DNA of 64,000 nt from Siphonodentalium dalli (Eukaryota > Mollusca > Scaphopoda > Gadilida > Siphonodentaliidae), in assembly GCA_032622095.1 (NCBI GenBank), contig CP136069.1, positions 81,552,958 to 81,616,957 of the forward strand, read 5' to 3'. Made by a program: the position numbers and the translations under genes. The first letter of the stretch is position 1. Each line of letters opens with the position of its first letter. Below the pieces are notes generated by a model. That model was given only the letters and a program-made list of their open reading frames with translations, had not been told where the DNA came from and made no database searches. This document shows, in pieces, positions 1 to 10,586 of the stretch.

Positions 1-35
1 TCACAGGATACCCACCGCCAAGGCCAACCGTACCT
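1..35. mobile_element. terminal fragment of a TTAA-flanked MITE (AGGTACGG family)
   Basis: The first 35 bases are the reverse complement of the left end of the complete element at 35514..36008, which starts AGGTACGGTTGGCCTTGG. The fragment is followed by TTAA at 36-39, as expected for this family's target site. The rest of the element lies outside the window. Confidence 0.8.
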
Positions 36-60
36 TTAAACAATTACTATATATTTCTGG

Positions 61-330
61 TAACGGTTGCTGGGGACATACCCGAAATCGAAAAATTCAC
101 ACATGACTGATATTATGGTAGTTTAAACAAACTAAACTATGCCATGTAACATACATATATTGAAAACAATTATTATAATTGTTATATGTGTGAACATGAC
201 AGTAAAGTTGCTTATTTCGTTACCTAACGGGTGGTGTAATGGTTGCTATGAACATATCCACCTTTGAAAACATACCATATGTATGAGTCTCTGGTAATTT
301 AACTGATAAAACTGTTTCATAATATGGTAA
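61..330 (+). repeat. left inverted arm of a composite satellite-bearing element
   Basis: The arm begins TAACGGTTGCTGGGGACA, followed by CCCGAAAT and GACTGATATTATGGTAG. The same blocks, reverse-complemented, recur at 2598..2955. A weaker internal echo (GGTTGCTATGAACATA, near 241) suggests that the arm is itself made of diverged subrepeats. No open frame of note. Confidence 0.65.
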
Positions 331-819
331 TCGTTTCGGGCAATTTACATGATATAATTGTTTCATAATATGCCACATTATGCTTATATTGACAATAATG
401 CACCATTAAAGGTTGTTGTGTTGTGTACTGGTGCATTCCCATGTGATTCCCATGTGGCAGATTGGTATTGAGGTTTCAATGTTCCTAGGTAGGTAACCAC
501 CTACCATTGACCAATCTACTTAAAATTGACAGACTATTCAGTTATTTTTTATCAAAATGACATACCTGTGTGGAAGTTTATGATTGTATCTTCCATCAAT
601 CGATTGTTGGAATACATTTTAATGAGACATGTAAAAAAGATTGACCCACATTTATGTCGATACCCCCTGACCCCCCCCCCATGCAATCCGACATTCACAC
701 TACATTTGACAATGGAATCCATGCAGAACACTATATCATGGTGTGGTAGTATCCCCACCAGTTGCTATACGGTAGGAACTAATTGTGTGTCCTACCTATC
801 CATGTCATAACTACATATA

Positions 820-2450
820 TGTCAATACATTGGCATGGGTCATTTACATGTCTATAGGAGCTCGTACATGAGCATGGCCTACATATTTCAGACTGCGATA
901 CCATGAGCTACCTTTAGGAACCGGTTCCCATTTCCTTTTTACATGGGCCCATTATCAACCCATAGTTACCATGGTTCACGACCTATCTATATGGAACTGC
1001 ATCAAATGGCGTGTCTTAACTGCTGTGTCCGTGTCATAGAAAGGGTCTGGACCGATGATATACTATTTAGGGCTGGTCCTATGGATTTGCTGTAGAGACC
1101 TGGGTACATGTCATGAGTTCATAAATATAGGCACCTGTGTAATTGCGCTACATGTGGTGTCCACATGGGTCCAATGCGTATGCGTGGCTGTGATTATAAC
1201 CTAGATAGTCATGTAACATGTACATCCATGGGATGGATTCATGTCTTACATATAAATGCCCGGTAATAAGGTCATAACTGTTGGATAAGGTCATAACTAA
1301 ATCAGCCTGGATACATGGGCTGTCCATGGTGGCCGTCTCAATTTCCTACTTGTATGAGCCTGGGTCCAAAGCCATAGTGGTGCGCACGGCCAATCTATAG
1401 GGACCTCCATCCCATAGGGCGTTGCATGGCGTGCATATAGAGACGTGGATCCATGCACAGGCATTTTGGTCCATGACTTACCCGTAGGGCCTGGAGTCCA
1501 TATGTCTCCTATATATGTGGATCAGTCCATTGCCTACCAGCATATATGTGAATCTATGAATTGACTAATAACGTCGATTCTGTAGCTTACATTTAGTGAC
1601 CTGTATCCAATGCATACATACTTATAGTCACCTGGGTATTAGCACTACTTAAACGTGCCTGGGTCTTTGGTGTAGATATATCACGTATAAGGGGTGGGTC
1701 CATATCCTACATATAGGCATCTGCTTATGCCTGGGTACAATGCTATATGGCATACATATATCGGCCTTGGTCCATGGTCTACACATATGGGCATGTGTCC
1801 ATGGCCAACCTACAGTGCCATGTGTGTGGGCTATAGGCGCCTCCACCCTTAACCTTCATATATGTGGCATCGGTCCAATATCTATGTATAGGTTGATCTG
1901 TCACAAAACTGTCCCATATGTTCATACCATATATATGGTCCTGAATCCATGGTGTATTAATGTATTGTGCACCGGACTTGGTCTGTGGTATCTGAGTACA
2001 TGGGCACTTGGGTATTTGAACCATGCAACCGTGTCATGGTCCTTCAAAATACACATGTATAATGGGCTGGGTCCATCGCCATAGAGTATACTATTGTATT
2101 TCTATAACACGGCATCGCTCCATTGCGGTCTTGGTGACCAGGTATAACCCATCTAACATCGTGGTTAAATGGTGTATGCCTAGTCTATAGATGCATGGAT
2201 CCAAGGCCAATATATAAGGGCTTATATGAAGCGGTCTGGTTCATGGACTATACATATCCTAGTCTATATGTATGGCCATGTGTCCTATGACTATGTATAT
2301 GAGCCTGGGTCCCAACTATTGTAGGCTAGGTCCATGGCTAACATATTGGTGGCTGCTATGTTCTTCATATATAGTAGAGTGGGTCCGTGACTTACATTAT
2401 ACATCTAGCTGTGTTGGTCTATGGCTTATATAACTATTATGGTCATGCCT
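820..2450. repeat. degenerate minisatellite, about 40-bp unit
   Basis: Variants of GGTCCATGGC and CTACATATAGGG alternate many times with irregular spacing of roughly 35-45 bp. Stop codons are frequent and the open frames between 1649 and 2084 are products of the repeat. The stretch 331-819 before it is AT-rich with a C-run (676-687) and holds no gene I recognise. The array is bracketed by inverted arms at 61-330 and 2598-2955. Confidence 0.7.
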
Positions 2451-2597
2451 CATATAAAATATAAGCAACGACTTTTCAACTCTCACTTTGAATTCCCGAT
2501 ATCTGAACTGGTGGAGCATAACGGATAATTGTACCCATATGGAAACTAATTAAATTTGTAGCACATTCTGGTTAGACTCACATTAACACCATAAAAA

Positions 2598-2955
2598 AGC
2601 GAGTTTAGTTAAAACTACCATAATATCAGTGCATTTTTGGTATTTCGGGTATGACCCTGGCAACAGACACTATTCATATAAGTAAGAATTATATGGTACT
2701 GTTTTCAGCCAGCTTAACACAAACAACTATTATAATTGTTTTCAACATAAAAGTGCTATTTGGTGTAGTTTAGTTTGTTAAAGCAACCATAATATCAGTC
2801 ATATGTGCATTTTATATTTTGGGTGTGTCCCTAGCAACCGTTACCACCTGTAAGTAAAAAATATGGCAGTTTGTCAGTCTGGTCAAAACTGACAACAGTT
2901 TTTTTTTCACCATAATTCGATGCCGGGTAGTTTCCTAGCAACCGTTGCTAAGAAG
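2598..2955 (-). repeat. right inverted arm of the composite element
   Basis: Read on the minus strand, the arm holds at least two full diverged copies of the left-arm block: one ending near 2660 and one near 2846, each with GACTGATATTATGGT or close to it and a GGTTGC/GGGACA-like end. A third, partial copy (TAGCAACCGTTGCTA) lies near 2936-2950. The arm is therefore a small tandem array in inverted orientation to 61..330. Confidence 0.65.
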
Positions 2956-3507
2956 AGCCTGTTGCGAATGTCGCCACATGTGAAAATGAGCAGTAGTATA
3001 TAAAAACATATGTGCCAAGTGTCATGCTTTTATCACCTTTTTCACAGTTGTGGTGTTTTCTACAACAACCACTTGGACTAGCAGAAGAGCAAAATGTGAC
3101 GAGAGCCAGTTTAGGGGGTAGGGTTATGTTTTTACAAGTATTGGCCACTTATCATAGGTATAGTCGTTAATTCCGCATATTATGAAGGAGTGATGTGTGT
3201 GCAGTTTTTAAAACAAATTGCTCGCGCCTACGTAATGAGTAGCCCGAGAAATTGAACATCGACTACGACAGTTTGTCTGAAAAAATCGTCATTTTTTTGG
3301 GTCATTAAGTTATTTTTGTCCATATCTGCGAAATTCAATCAAACCCCCCCCCCCCCGTTCAATTGGTATATCTGGTAACTCAGAAAGCTCAACTCCGATT
3401 TTAGGGGACGTTTCGTGACGCATGTTATGCGATGTTGTGGCATAAATAATATAAAAAAACAAAAATCAGCTTTCCCCTATTTATTTCCTTACTTTTCCCA
3501 TTCACGC
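2956..3507. other. unannotated spacer
   Basis: AT-rich sequence with a poly-C run (3344-3357). No coding signal or recognisable repeat end up to the hAT-like element that starts at 3508. Confidence 0.5.
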
Positions 3508-4048
3508 CAGGGTTGGGGCGATTACATGCCAATGTAATCGATTACGATTACAATTACTTTTGATTTAAATGATTACGATTACTGATTACATTTTTTCCAA
3601 TGTAATCGATTACGATTACAATTACTTTAGTAAATGTAATCGATTACTTTTTGATTACATCTGATTACAATTGTTAGTTTCCAACCATTTTGATCGCATA
3701 TGAATAAATAATGAAATAATTCAAATTAACATATCAAATTTGATTGAATAAAGACATCACTGCATAACATGGAAACAAGAAACGACTGAAACAATAGAAA
3801 GATGCAAGCAATAAACATATAAACTTTTTTACATTTACATGTATTGGAAAGGTTTCATCATGAAGTTATGCACGAACTTATTGGGAATACATTATGTTTT
3901 ATGTGTATTTATTTATGTAAATATATTTTAATATATTTTTAATTTATTTCTTAAATGCATTCAAACTAACGCTTTATATTTATGAAAATATCACCAGAAA
4001 CAATTATAAATTATTTGCATGTTCTGTTAGATTCAATACCCAACACAA

Positions 4049-4082
4049 TGATGATCATGATGATGATGATCATGATGATGAT
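4049..4082. repeat. ATG/ATC trinucleotide microsatellite
   Basis: Short run of ATGATG and ATCATG triplets inside the hAT-like element. Just downstream is a small hairpin, AAAGGGTC..GACCCTTT, near 4118-4137. Confidence 0.8.
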
Positions 4083-4214
4083 AAGGTGGTTTGGGGGGCT
4101 AACCCCGGGATCTTCGAAAGGGTCGAGTGACCCTTTCCCTAAACCCTCATTTTCAGCTTTTATTTGATCAAAAACAAGAAGTAAAAAAGAAAGAAAAAAG
4201 CAATATTTGTTTCT

Positions 4215-5110
4215 TCATCGTTTCTTTCTGTGCCTCTTCGCCGGTGGTGGTGCTGACGAAGAGGCATCCGAGGGAGGTGTGCTGGTGTCAGAGCGATGAA
4301 ATCTGACCTCAACTGTCGCCGGGGCCAAGGCGTCATCTTCTGTGTAGACGATACGGTTGTAGATTAGCTCTTCTTCTGCCTTGTTGAATTTGTGTGTCAT
4401 TCCTTGGAGATCTTCCTCAATGATCCGGTCTTTTAGGTCTTGAATCAGCTGGTCTATGTCTGGTGGTTCTCTCTCCCTGGGGGGGGGGGCGAAGATTCCG
4501 GACCAAAATACATCGGCGTCTTCGGGACGGTGTGGATGTCATCTGCCGTCTGTGGTGGAGCTGGTGGAGGCTCCAACTGAACCACGAAGTCAGCGACAGG
4601 GGCGTCTGGGATGTCATCAGCGCCCCTGTCTCCTCTGGCCTCGGTGGCAGGTACATCCACTGCAGAGGCTGTCTCGATGTCATCAATCGGCCTCTGAGAT
4701 GTTGTGTCAGTGGATGTTGGTCCTGTTGTGTCAGTGGATGTTGGTCCTGTCCAGGGGGAGGAACCAGGTGGGAGGTAGCTAGGCGTCTCTCAGCCTTACT
4801 CGCCATCCACCTGGCCCTTCTTTCAGAATCCATGCGACGGTGTCCCGGGCCTTTCTTCTTCTTCTTCTTCTTCCTCATCTCGGTCTGGGTAGCCCCTCCA
4901 CCGGTGTTCTTGGCTGGGCCGCAGCTGGCAGCCGCAGCTGGCAGAGGGTGCGACCTCTAACTCCCGAGCCACGTCCACCCGACCGTTATGTGCATGGATA
5001 GTCCAGCGCACACAATGAGCCGAGTGGAAACCACTCAATGCGTGTAGCACCTGACTGGGGACAAAAGCCATAATCCAGCCAGGTCTAACAAAAAACTCAC
5101 GACCGCTCAA
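4215..5110 (-). pseudogene. broken coding cargo inside the hAT-like element, function unknown
   Basis: I do not recognise this protein. Several minus-strand frames read like one interrupted coding sequence. Residues starting MSGREFF (5110 to about 4823) run into a K/E-rich tract. Another frame follows with MDSERRARWMASKAERR. Then comes an acidic, proline-rich stretch with a 24-bp duplication (4701-4724 and 4725-4748) giving two GPTSTDTT repeats. A third frame contains LIQDLKDRIIEEDLQG and ends with the basic tail AKRHRKKR before a stop at 4215. The last frame change falls at a C-homopolymer (about 4480-4490), so at least one break looks like a one-base slip. The block is clearly richer in GC than its flanks, which suggests captured or transposon-borne cargo. 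Introns are an alternative to frameshifts for some of the breaks. The terminal basic run could be a nuclear localisation signal. Not a known transposase motif. Confidence 0.4.
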
Positions 5111-5815
5111 CGGATTAGCACAGCTAGAAGTGCTGGTGCACGTCCTCTCCGTCGAACGATCGGATCGAGAATGAAGACAACACTAAGATTTATTTGATGA
5201 TCATCCGTTGTTAATCCTGATGAGGATTAAATGAGGCTTAACTCCATGAGTGCAGTAAATGACAAACCATCTAATTAGGTCTACCGATGTACATCACACC
5301 TGATTTTTTCAGTTAATTAGCCCTATTGTACCAGTGTGACTCTACAGCCATTGTCTGCAGCAGTCCCAATTCAATTTAATCCTATTTTAAGTTGGCTAGC
5401 CTATTTGTTCATATTAGAACATTTCATCGTCTGTATCACAAGTTTATTGCCATTCATGCTGTATTCAACAATTGTGTGTTGTTATCTGTGTCCACTAACT
5501 AACTAACTGTACCACTAACATAACACATGACAAAATTGTACTAACTTTCTAATATGTTGTTTGTATCTTTGCACACTCCACAGTACCACAGTATGAGACT
5601 GAGTATCCAATAGCCATCCGCATATGGATATTTTAGTAAAAGTAATCAAAAAGTAATCAAAATGTAATCATGATTACAGGTACATTTGAAAGTAATCGAT
5701 TACGATTACTTCAAGAAATGTCATGATTACTGATTACAGACGATTACTCCAAATTTTGTAATCGATTACTTTGATTACGATTACTGATTACGAGTACCCC
5801 AACCCTGTTTCACGC

Positions 5816-7009
5816 CTAATGTGCCTGGACTATACAGATGATGATATGTGGAACTCAAGATGTGTTGCTGGATAGATCCATAGAAATTCTTTGTTGAATT
5901 GATCTTGCCATTTTTGGCTGGATTTATGCAAAACGTCCATTAATAGTGATGACTCCGATCAGAAGAAAGAGGTCACCATTAATATCAACTACCGTGAGAA
6001 CCTGAGGCTGAGGTGACCAATGTTTCTACCCTAATATATGCACAATATTATCAGTTACTCTCATCTGGCAAGTTTAAACCCTTGACGCCTTTCACTGCAA
6101 GAGTAGGATTTTCATGAACATTCATCTGGTCATACTTTCTAACTGCACTACCTACTTTTGGATTTAAGAAGGAGATCTCTCAGAAATATGGGTAACACAA
6201 TTTTGAACAGAAAACAGGTCTGGTAGAAACTATAGCATCATTCTGTATGTAAGATAAAAAATATTTCTTTTTTTTTTCACTTATTTTTTCCTAACTGGGT
6301 CCCGGTTAGGGTTTTTTTTCCAATGGTAAAACATATATGGATACTATGATATATATCGCAACCGGATAACCTATATCACACAGAGATGAAAGTGGCCCAA
6401 TAAAAAATCCCTGAAATTTACTCGAACAAATCGATGCTCCATGAAGTGACCATCACACACCCATGTAACCAGTATTGGTCGGTCGTATAGAGTGGCACCA
6501 TCAAATGAACGACCGCGAAATTGGCGCGAAACCACCCTAGCCTCAGAGTTTTACGACACACGAGGATCTCATATATCATAATATCATAGATAGTTTTATA
6601 CATGGTTCAGTTAGCATGGCAGACTGGCATCCCTCAACGTGATCTCAATCGGTTAACATAACACGTGTTTGTCCGCAGTTTTTTCTGTTTTCGTTTCATC
6701 ACGAGGATTGTTTTGCCGTGCAATCTCCAGACAATCATTGGATCTTGCACTGTTTTGTTGGAGCAGCTGTGCAGCTCATTACCAACACATGATCCGATCA
6801 TTGGGCAACGATCCAGACTCACGACAGTCGAGGAAGTTAACCCTTGGTGTAAACTTATTTATTTAAGAAATGATCGCAGTGGGTGTGTGCTATTGGGAGA
6901 TACGGTACTTTTGGCGTTGGTGCACATTGCGTGAACCGCGAAGCGGTTCTAACTAAATGTGCCACCAACGACCACAGCGCCGTACCCCCCAATAACACAG
7001 ACCTACAAC
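5816..7009. other. intronic sequence without recognised features
   Basis: No repeat ends, splice-bounded exons or long frames found. Short open frames at 6418-7065 overlap each other on both strands and show no recognisable domain. A T-run lies at 6268-6277. Confidence 0.45.
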
Positions 7010-7335
7010 ATGCAAGTTGTGATAACATAAATTCATTTTTTGATATCACAAAATATAATTATTGATAAAACAGAATATAAAGCATTTAGTGATATCAATA
7101 ATTCGATTTTGTGATATCATATATTCATTCTATGATATCAATAAATATTTGATGATATCACTAAATGCATATAGTAATACCAATAAATAGTCTTTGCATT
7201 CGAACTGTTGATATCAGATAATTAATATATGATATCGCAAATTCGAATAAGTGATAACACAAAATGAATATATGATTTTGTGATATCGTATATTCAATTT
7301 GTGATATCATAAAATTTATTATTGATATAAATAAA
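7010..7335. repeat. degenerate palindromic TGATATCA satellite
   Basis: The 6- to 8-bp palindrome TGATATCA or GATATC recurs about every 25-30 bp, separated by AT-rich spacers such as AAATATA or AATTCGA. Each copy is self-complementary. Confidence 0.75.
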
Positions 7336-7651
7336 TAGGTAATAGATAGAAGAACTGCGTTCCATATATGTCAGTCATAGCCCATTCACCGGTGATATCT
7401 TCATTGATTGTTATGTTATAGCAAATTAGCAATACTTAATAATCAGTCACTGTACAGTCTATGCATCAGATGAACTGAACTGTTGCCTGTGTGTGTTCTA
7501 ACCCCCATCAGTTTTCAGTATCCGAAGTTCAAAGTTCGAAGTCAAAGGAGACGAGAGATATATCCTCACACATATTACGAATTACGATCAACTCAAGTTT
7601 TTCATATCTGTATGGAATTATCTAATGTAAGACATAATGAAACATAATTAA

Positions 7652-7924
7652 CCCTTCCATGAATGGAGCTTCCTAAAATTTGCGAAAAACATGTGCCAAT
7701 ACATTCTCTCTTATATATATGCGAGTTTCCCCACAGGGGGCCTCGCATATATATAAGAGAATACATTGGCCTAACAGTATTTATCTTGAACTTCGAAATT
7801 GTAAGCCAGTGCATTCTCTTATATATGCGAGGCTCCCTATATATGTGAGACTCGCATAATTATATAAGAGAATGCACTGGCACATAGTCAGCGTTGCATC
7901 ACCGCAGCTCACGTCGTGTAAAGG
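7652..7924. mobile_element. double-hairpin TTAA MITE, copy 1
   Basis: The element is flanked by TTAA at 7648-7651 and 7925-7928 and has imperfect terminal repeats (CCCTTCCATGA at the left, CGTGTAAAGG at the right). Inside are two separate strong hairpins, 7696-7769 and 7806-7880, whose arms share the core CATTCTCTTATATATGCGAG, so they are diverged duplicates of one hairpin. TTAA targets and CCC/GGG ends fit piggyBac-type mobilisation. No coding capacity. Copy 2 is at 26952..27205. Confidence 0.8.
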
Positions 7925-7928
7925 TTAA

Positions 7929-8695
7929 GAACTATATTTCTGGATATATGCTGGATATTTGGTCACCTCGATGTGTGTTCTTTTCACATATTCTCATTTA
8001 TACAATCCATATAGAAAATCATTCGTGCGCATGTCATTCGTATGATTTATGTTAATTCAACCAGGGAGTGACTGGGTCCAACTTGAAATTTGGCTTTGCT
8101 GCTGCACATCCGATTAAAATTTAACCAGACCGAAATTTCCAAGTTCGACAAATTCCATATACACCCGACTGATACCATCAAAATTTCCATCTGTTGGAAA
8201 TTTCTAAACTAACACAGGAACTGATATGGTTGGAGATGTTCCCGCTGCTTTTCTGCCCACTGATCCTGGTGTGCATGTACATATATCAATGAATATATAT
8301 ATGTGTGCATCATCAAGTTGATTGATTGATTGGTTGATTGATTGATTATCAATTGCCATCAACTGCATGGGCTGCTAAATATGTGTCTAAAACTACTTCG
8401 TTCGCTACACACTACATTATGTACATATTGGTTGAAAACTGAAATGATAGAATCATATTTTCTAGCCAAATAATTTCAATTTTTATTGTGATTTATGCAC
8501 GAACGTCTAACGTCAGTGTTTTGGCCACTGAAGTATTGAATCGTCATAGTCGGCGAATATCGGCCAGTAAGTTTGTTCTGTCACCCGGATGTATATTTAT
8601 AAAACATATAAGACATAAGATAAGATAAATTAAATTTTCGGACGTAAAACACATTGAAAAACTCAACCCTGTGGGCTACTGAGATTGACACTCAC
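7929..8695. other. intronic sequence with a GATT microsatellite
   Basis: Contains a degenerate GGAAATTTC/GAAATTTCC-rich stretch (about 8080-8220, also seen near 21.5, 22.9 and 37.6 kb) and a (GATT)n run at about 8319-8350. No exon signal until the splice donor at 8695. Confidence 0.5.
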
Positions 8696-8754
8696 CTGTA
8701 AATTGGGTGCTTCATCAGCAAAAAGTGATTGTCGTTCCATTCCCAATTGAATTT
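8696..8754 (-). CDS. NOS1AP: NOS1AP/CAPON-like PTB-domain exon (59 bp)
   Basis: This is an internal exon. On the minus strand it follows a 3' splice site (ATTTCCAG, preceded by a pyrimidine-rich stretch) and ends at a consensus donor, ACAG|GTGAGT. It reads 19 full codons plus two bases. The peptide begins KFNWEWND and ends LLMKHPIY, with the last codon starting AG, so it most likely completes as Arg. The pattern W-x-W-(D/N)...M-x-x-PIYR is what follows the poly-lysine strand in the PTB domain of NOS1AP (CAPON), where the next residues are IFYVSHD. The exon starts in phase 0, which fits the phase-0 end of the exon at 28350..28442. The vertebrate LLLLQ insert, known to be alternatively spliced at this junction, is absent. 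NOS1AP is a cytoplasmic adaptor linking nNOS to partners such as Dexras1 and Scribble. The exon is very short, so the assignment depends on the pairing. I found no following exon in 1-8695. Confidence 0.85.
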
Positions 8755-9002
8755 CTGGAAATAGTAAAGATAAATACAATTATACCACTTAGAACTCGGT
8801 AAAATTCAACTACGATCATGAAAGACGAAAGCCTGGTCATATATGAGGCAATTAAATTGCATGTGTGTGTAATGACCTATTTCTTCTTTCATATAATACA
8901 TATATAGATGGAAATATGATGTTACTATATAAACATCTGGGCTCGTATTCACCAATTGGGTTTATATATAGTCTAGGTTTATATATTGTCTATATATAGT
9001 GT

Positions 9003-9124
9003 ATCACGGTGGGGATCACGTGGTTTCCAGGTTGGTGACTACCACACATTCAAAGCGGCATTTAAAAATAAATGTTGTTGGAATCTGATGATATTGGGAC
9101 CATCGCATCGGATTGAGTGCCTTT
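9003..9124. mobile_element. chimeric fragment: end of the CACGGTGGGG element joined to an end of the TTAA (AGGTAC) element
   Basis: From 9006, CACGGTGGGGATCACGTGG matches the terminal repeat of the complete element at 45439..45893. From about 9070, TTGTTGGAATCTG and the ending GGATTGAGTGCCT-TTAA match the right end of the element at 16388..16856. Both families are therefore truncated here at a shared junction. Confidence 0.65.
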
Positions 9125-10370
9125 AAATTGATGTGGAACATATCACTGCGTTGGTCGAATTGGAATAAATAATAGAGCAGTTATTTTCGTAAATTTTATA
9201 TCCAAACTTGGAACACGCAGCTTCATACTTAGTGAATATTCGATGTGTATTTGATTTGTAGAATCGAAATTGCTTATAGATTCCAACATGGCGTGCTTGA
9301 GGCTGTGTTTATGCGTTATCAATTGAGGCAGAGAACCTGCAGCGTTCGCGTGCATACAATTGATATAATCAACGATTGGAGAATATACTGTAATTTTTGT
9401 GTGCAACGACGCTGTAAATAAGATTCTCCGCGTCCCATTCCGCCATCTTATCAAATTATTGATACCTTCCTGTCAGATAAATTGTGGATATGGACCACAT
9501 TGAAGGAAATTATTCGCGTGAGATGCTGAGAGTGCTGCAATTTAGGATTCCTTAAATCACTTCCAACTAATCATTCAGTCCATATCGGGGCTAAAAGCGA
9601 CACAATATATCATACTATTTGAATCTTCGCGTGTCTCAGCAAATGGCCCTTATAGCTGAAGTTAATTCGATAACGTATACAGACTGTTTGCCGGGACTAG
9701 AAATTGCGTGATATAGAAGGTATGGTATATTTGTGTATAATCCCGAAAAAGCACAACGATCAAGCAATTAATGTATGCACTATCGGAAACGGTTATGTGG
9801 TGATCTTGTGCGAAAAGTGATGAGAAGTTATATCGCAACTGGTTCTATAACCGGGACAGAGTTCGATATACTCGCTTTAAAATGTACACAGGCAATACCC
9901 ACGTTGTGAGCGGATACGAAAATTCAGTTGCCACAAAATTAAAAGTCTCTTTATATAGTTTAAGAACATTTAATTGTTCCAGGACAATCACATAAAATGA
10001 CAAAAGTCTGGGCCATTAAAGCCCCAATTAATTTTCGAACCCCCAGACCACGTTACATAAAATATATGCCATATTATATACCATTTGAAAGAGGAAGCCC
10101 CAAAACGTTGTATTATCAACTTATCTGGTGTAATGAACTGAACATGTTGTTTTTGTTGAGGTACCGGCGTGTTTTCTGTACTTAAGTTTCATATGGACTG
10201 TACTGCAAAGTCTATATTTTCAACGGAAGGGGGGGGGGGTAAATCTATATCTTAATAATGTGTCACTTTCGCTGGGGAAATCAGAACGACTTCAGATATT
10301 TAAAGCCAATAACTATTGGAATAAAAATAAACATATTGCGTCGGACGGTCAGCGTCGACTCGATTTGGGA
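9125..10370. other. intronic sequence without recognised features
   Basis: AT-rich unique-looking sequence. A G-run lies at 10230-10239. Short frames (9143-9454, 9997-10185) show no domain or exon-like borders. Confidence 0.45.
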
Positions 10371-10374
10371 TTAA

Positions 10375-10582
10375 CCCTCTCTTTAAAAAGCACTAATTGA
10401 CAAGTAGTTCCCGTAAGAAATGTTGAGATAATAAGTTTATAAAACGACCATACATATATTATGCATATATTATCTGTTTGTCTGCCTGTGGTCTGCTCAT
10501 GTTTCATGAACATCCCTCCAGGTGACAATTCCAATGTATATTTTTATAACTGAATGGGTAAATGTATTTAGTAAATAAGTGA
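10375..10582. mobile_element. CCCTTT-type TTAA MITE, diverged copy
   Basis: Preceded by TTAA (10371-10374). It shares in order the blocks AGTAGTTCCC, AATGTTNAGATAATAAG, GAACATCCCTCCA and CAATTCCAA..TATA..TTATAACTGA with the copies at 49867..50119 and 57216..57398. Its right end abuts CTAA (10583-10586), a decayed TTAA that also serves as the left border of the next element. Confidence 0.65.
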
Positions 10583-10586
10583 CTAA

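Larger units (their letters stand above)
3508..5807. mobile_element. hAT-like DNA transposon, non-autonomous, 2.3 kb
   Basis: Perfect 11-bp terminal inverted repeats, CAGGGTTGGGG (3508-3518) and CCCCAACCCTG (5797-5807), are flanked by 8-bp direct repeats ATTCACGC (3500-3507) and TTTCACGC (5808-5815) that match at 7 of 8 bases. The 8-bp duplication and the CAGGG-type end are typical of hAT transposons. Both subterminal regions (3519-3680 and 5630-5796) are dense in GTAATCGATTAC and related GATTAC motifs in both orientations, which look like transposase-binding subterminal repeats. No hAT transposase (normally more than 600 residues) is present. The centre holds a GC-rich coding remnant on the minus strand, described separately. 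Confidence 0.85.

Noticed and set aside
1-8695. Next NOS1AP PTB exon (IFYVSHD.. part)
   Set aside because: Searched by eye on the minus strand for the expected motif with an acceptor; none found, so it probably lies beyond the window.
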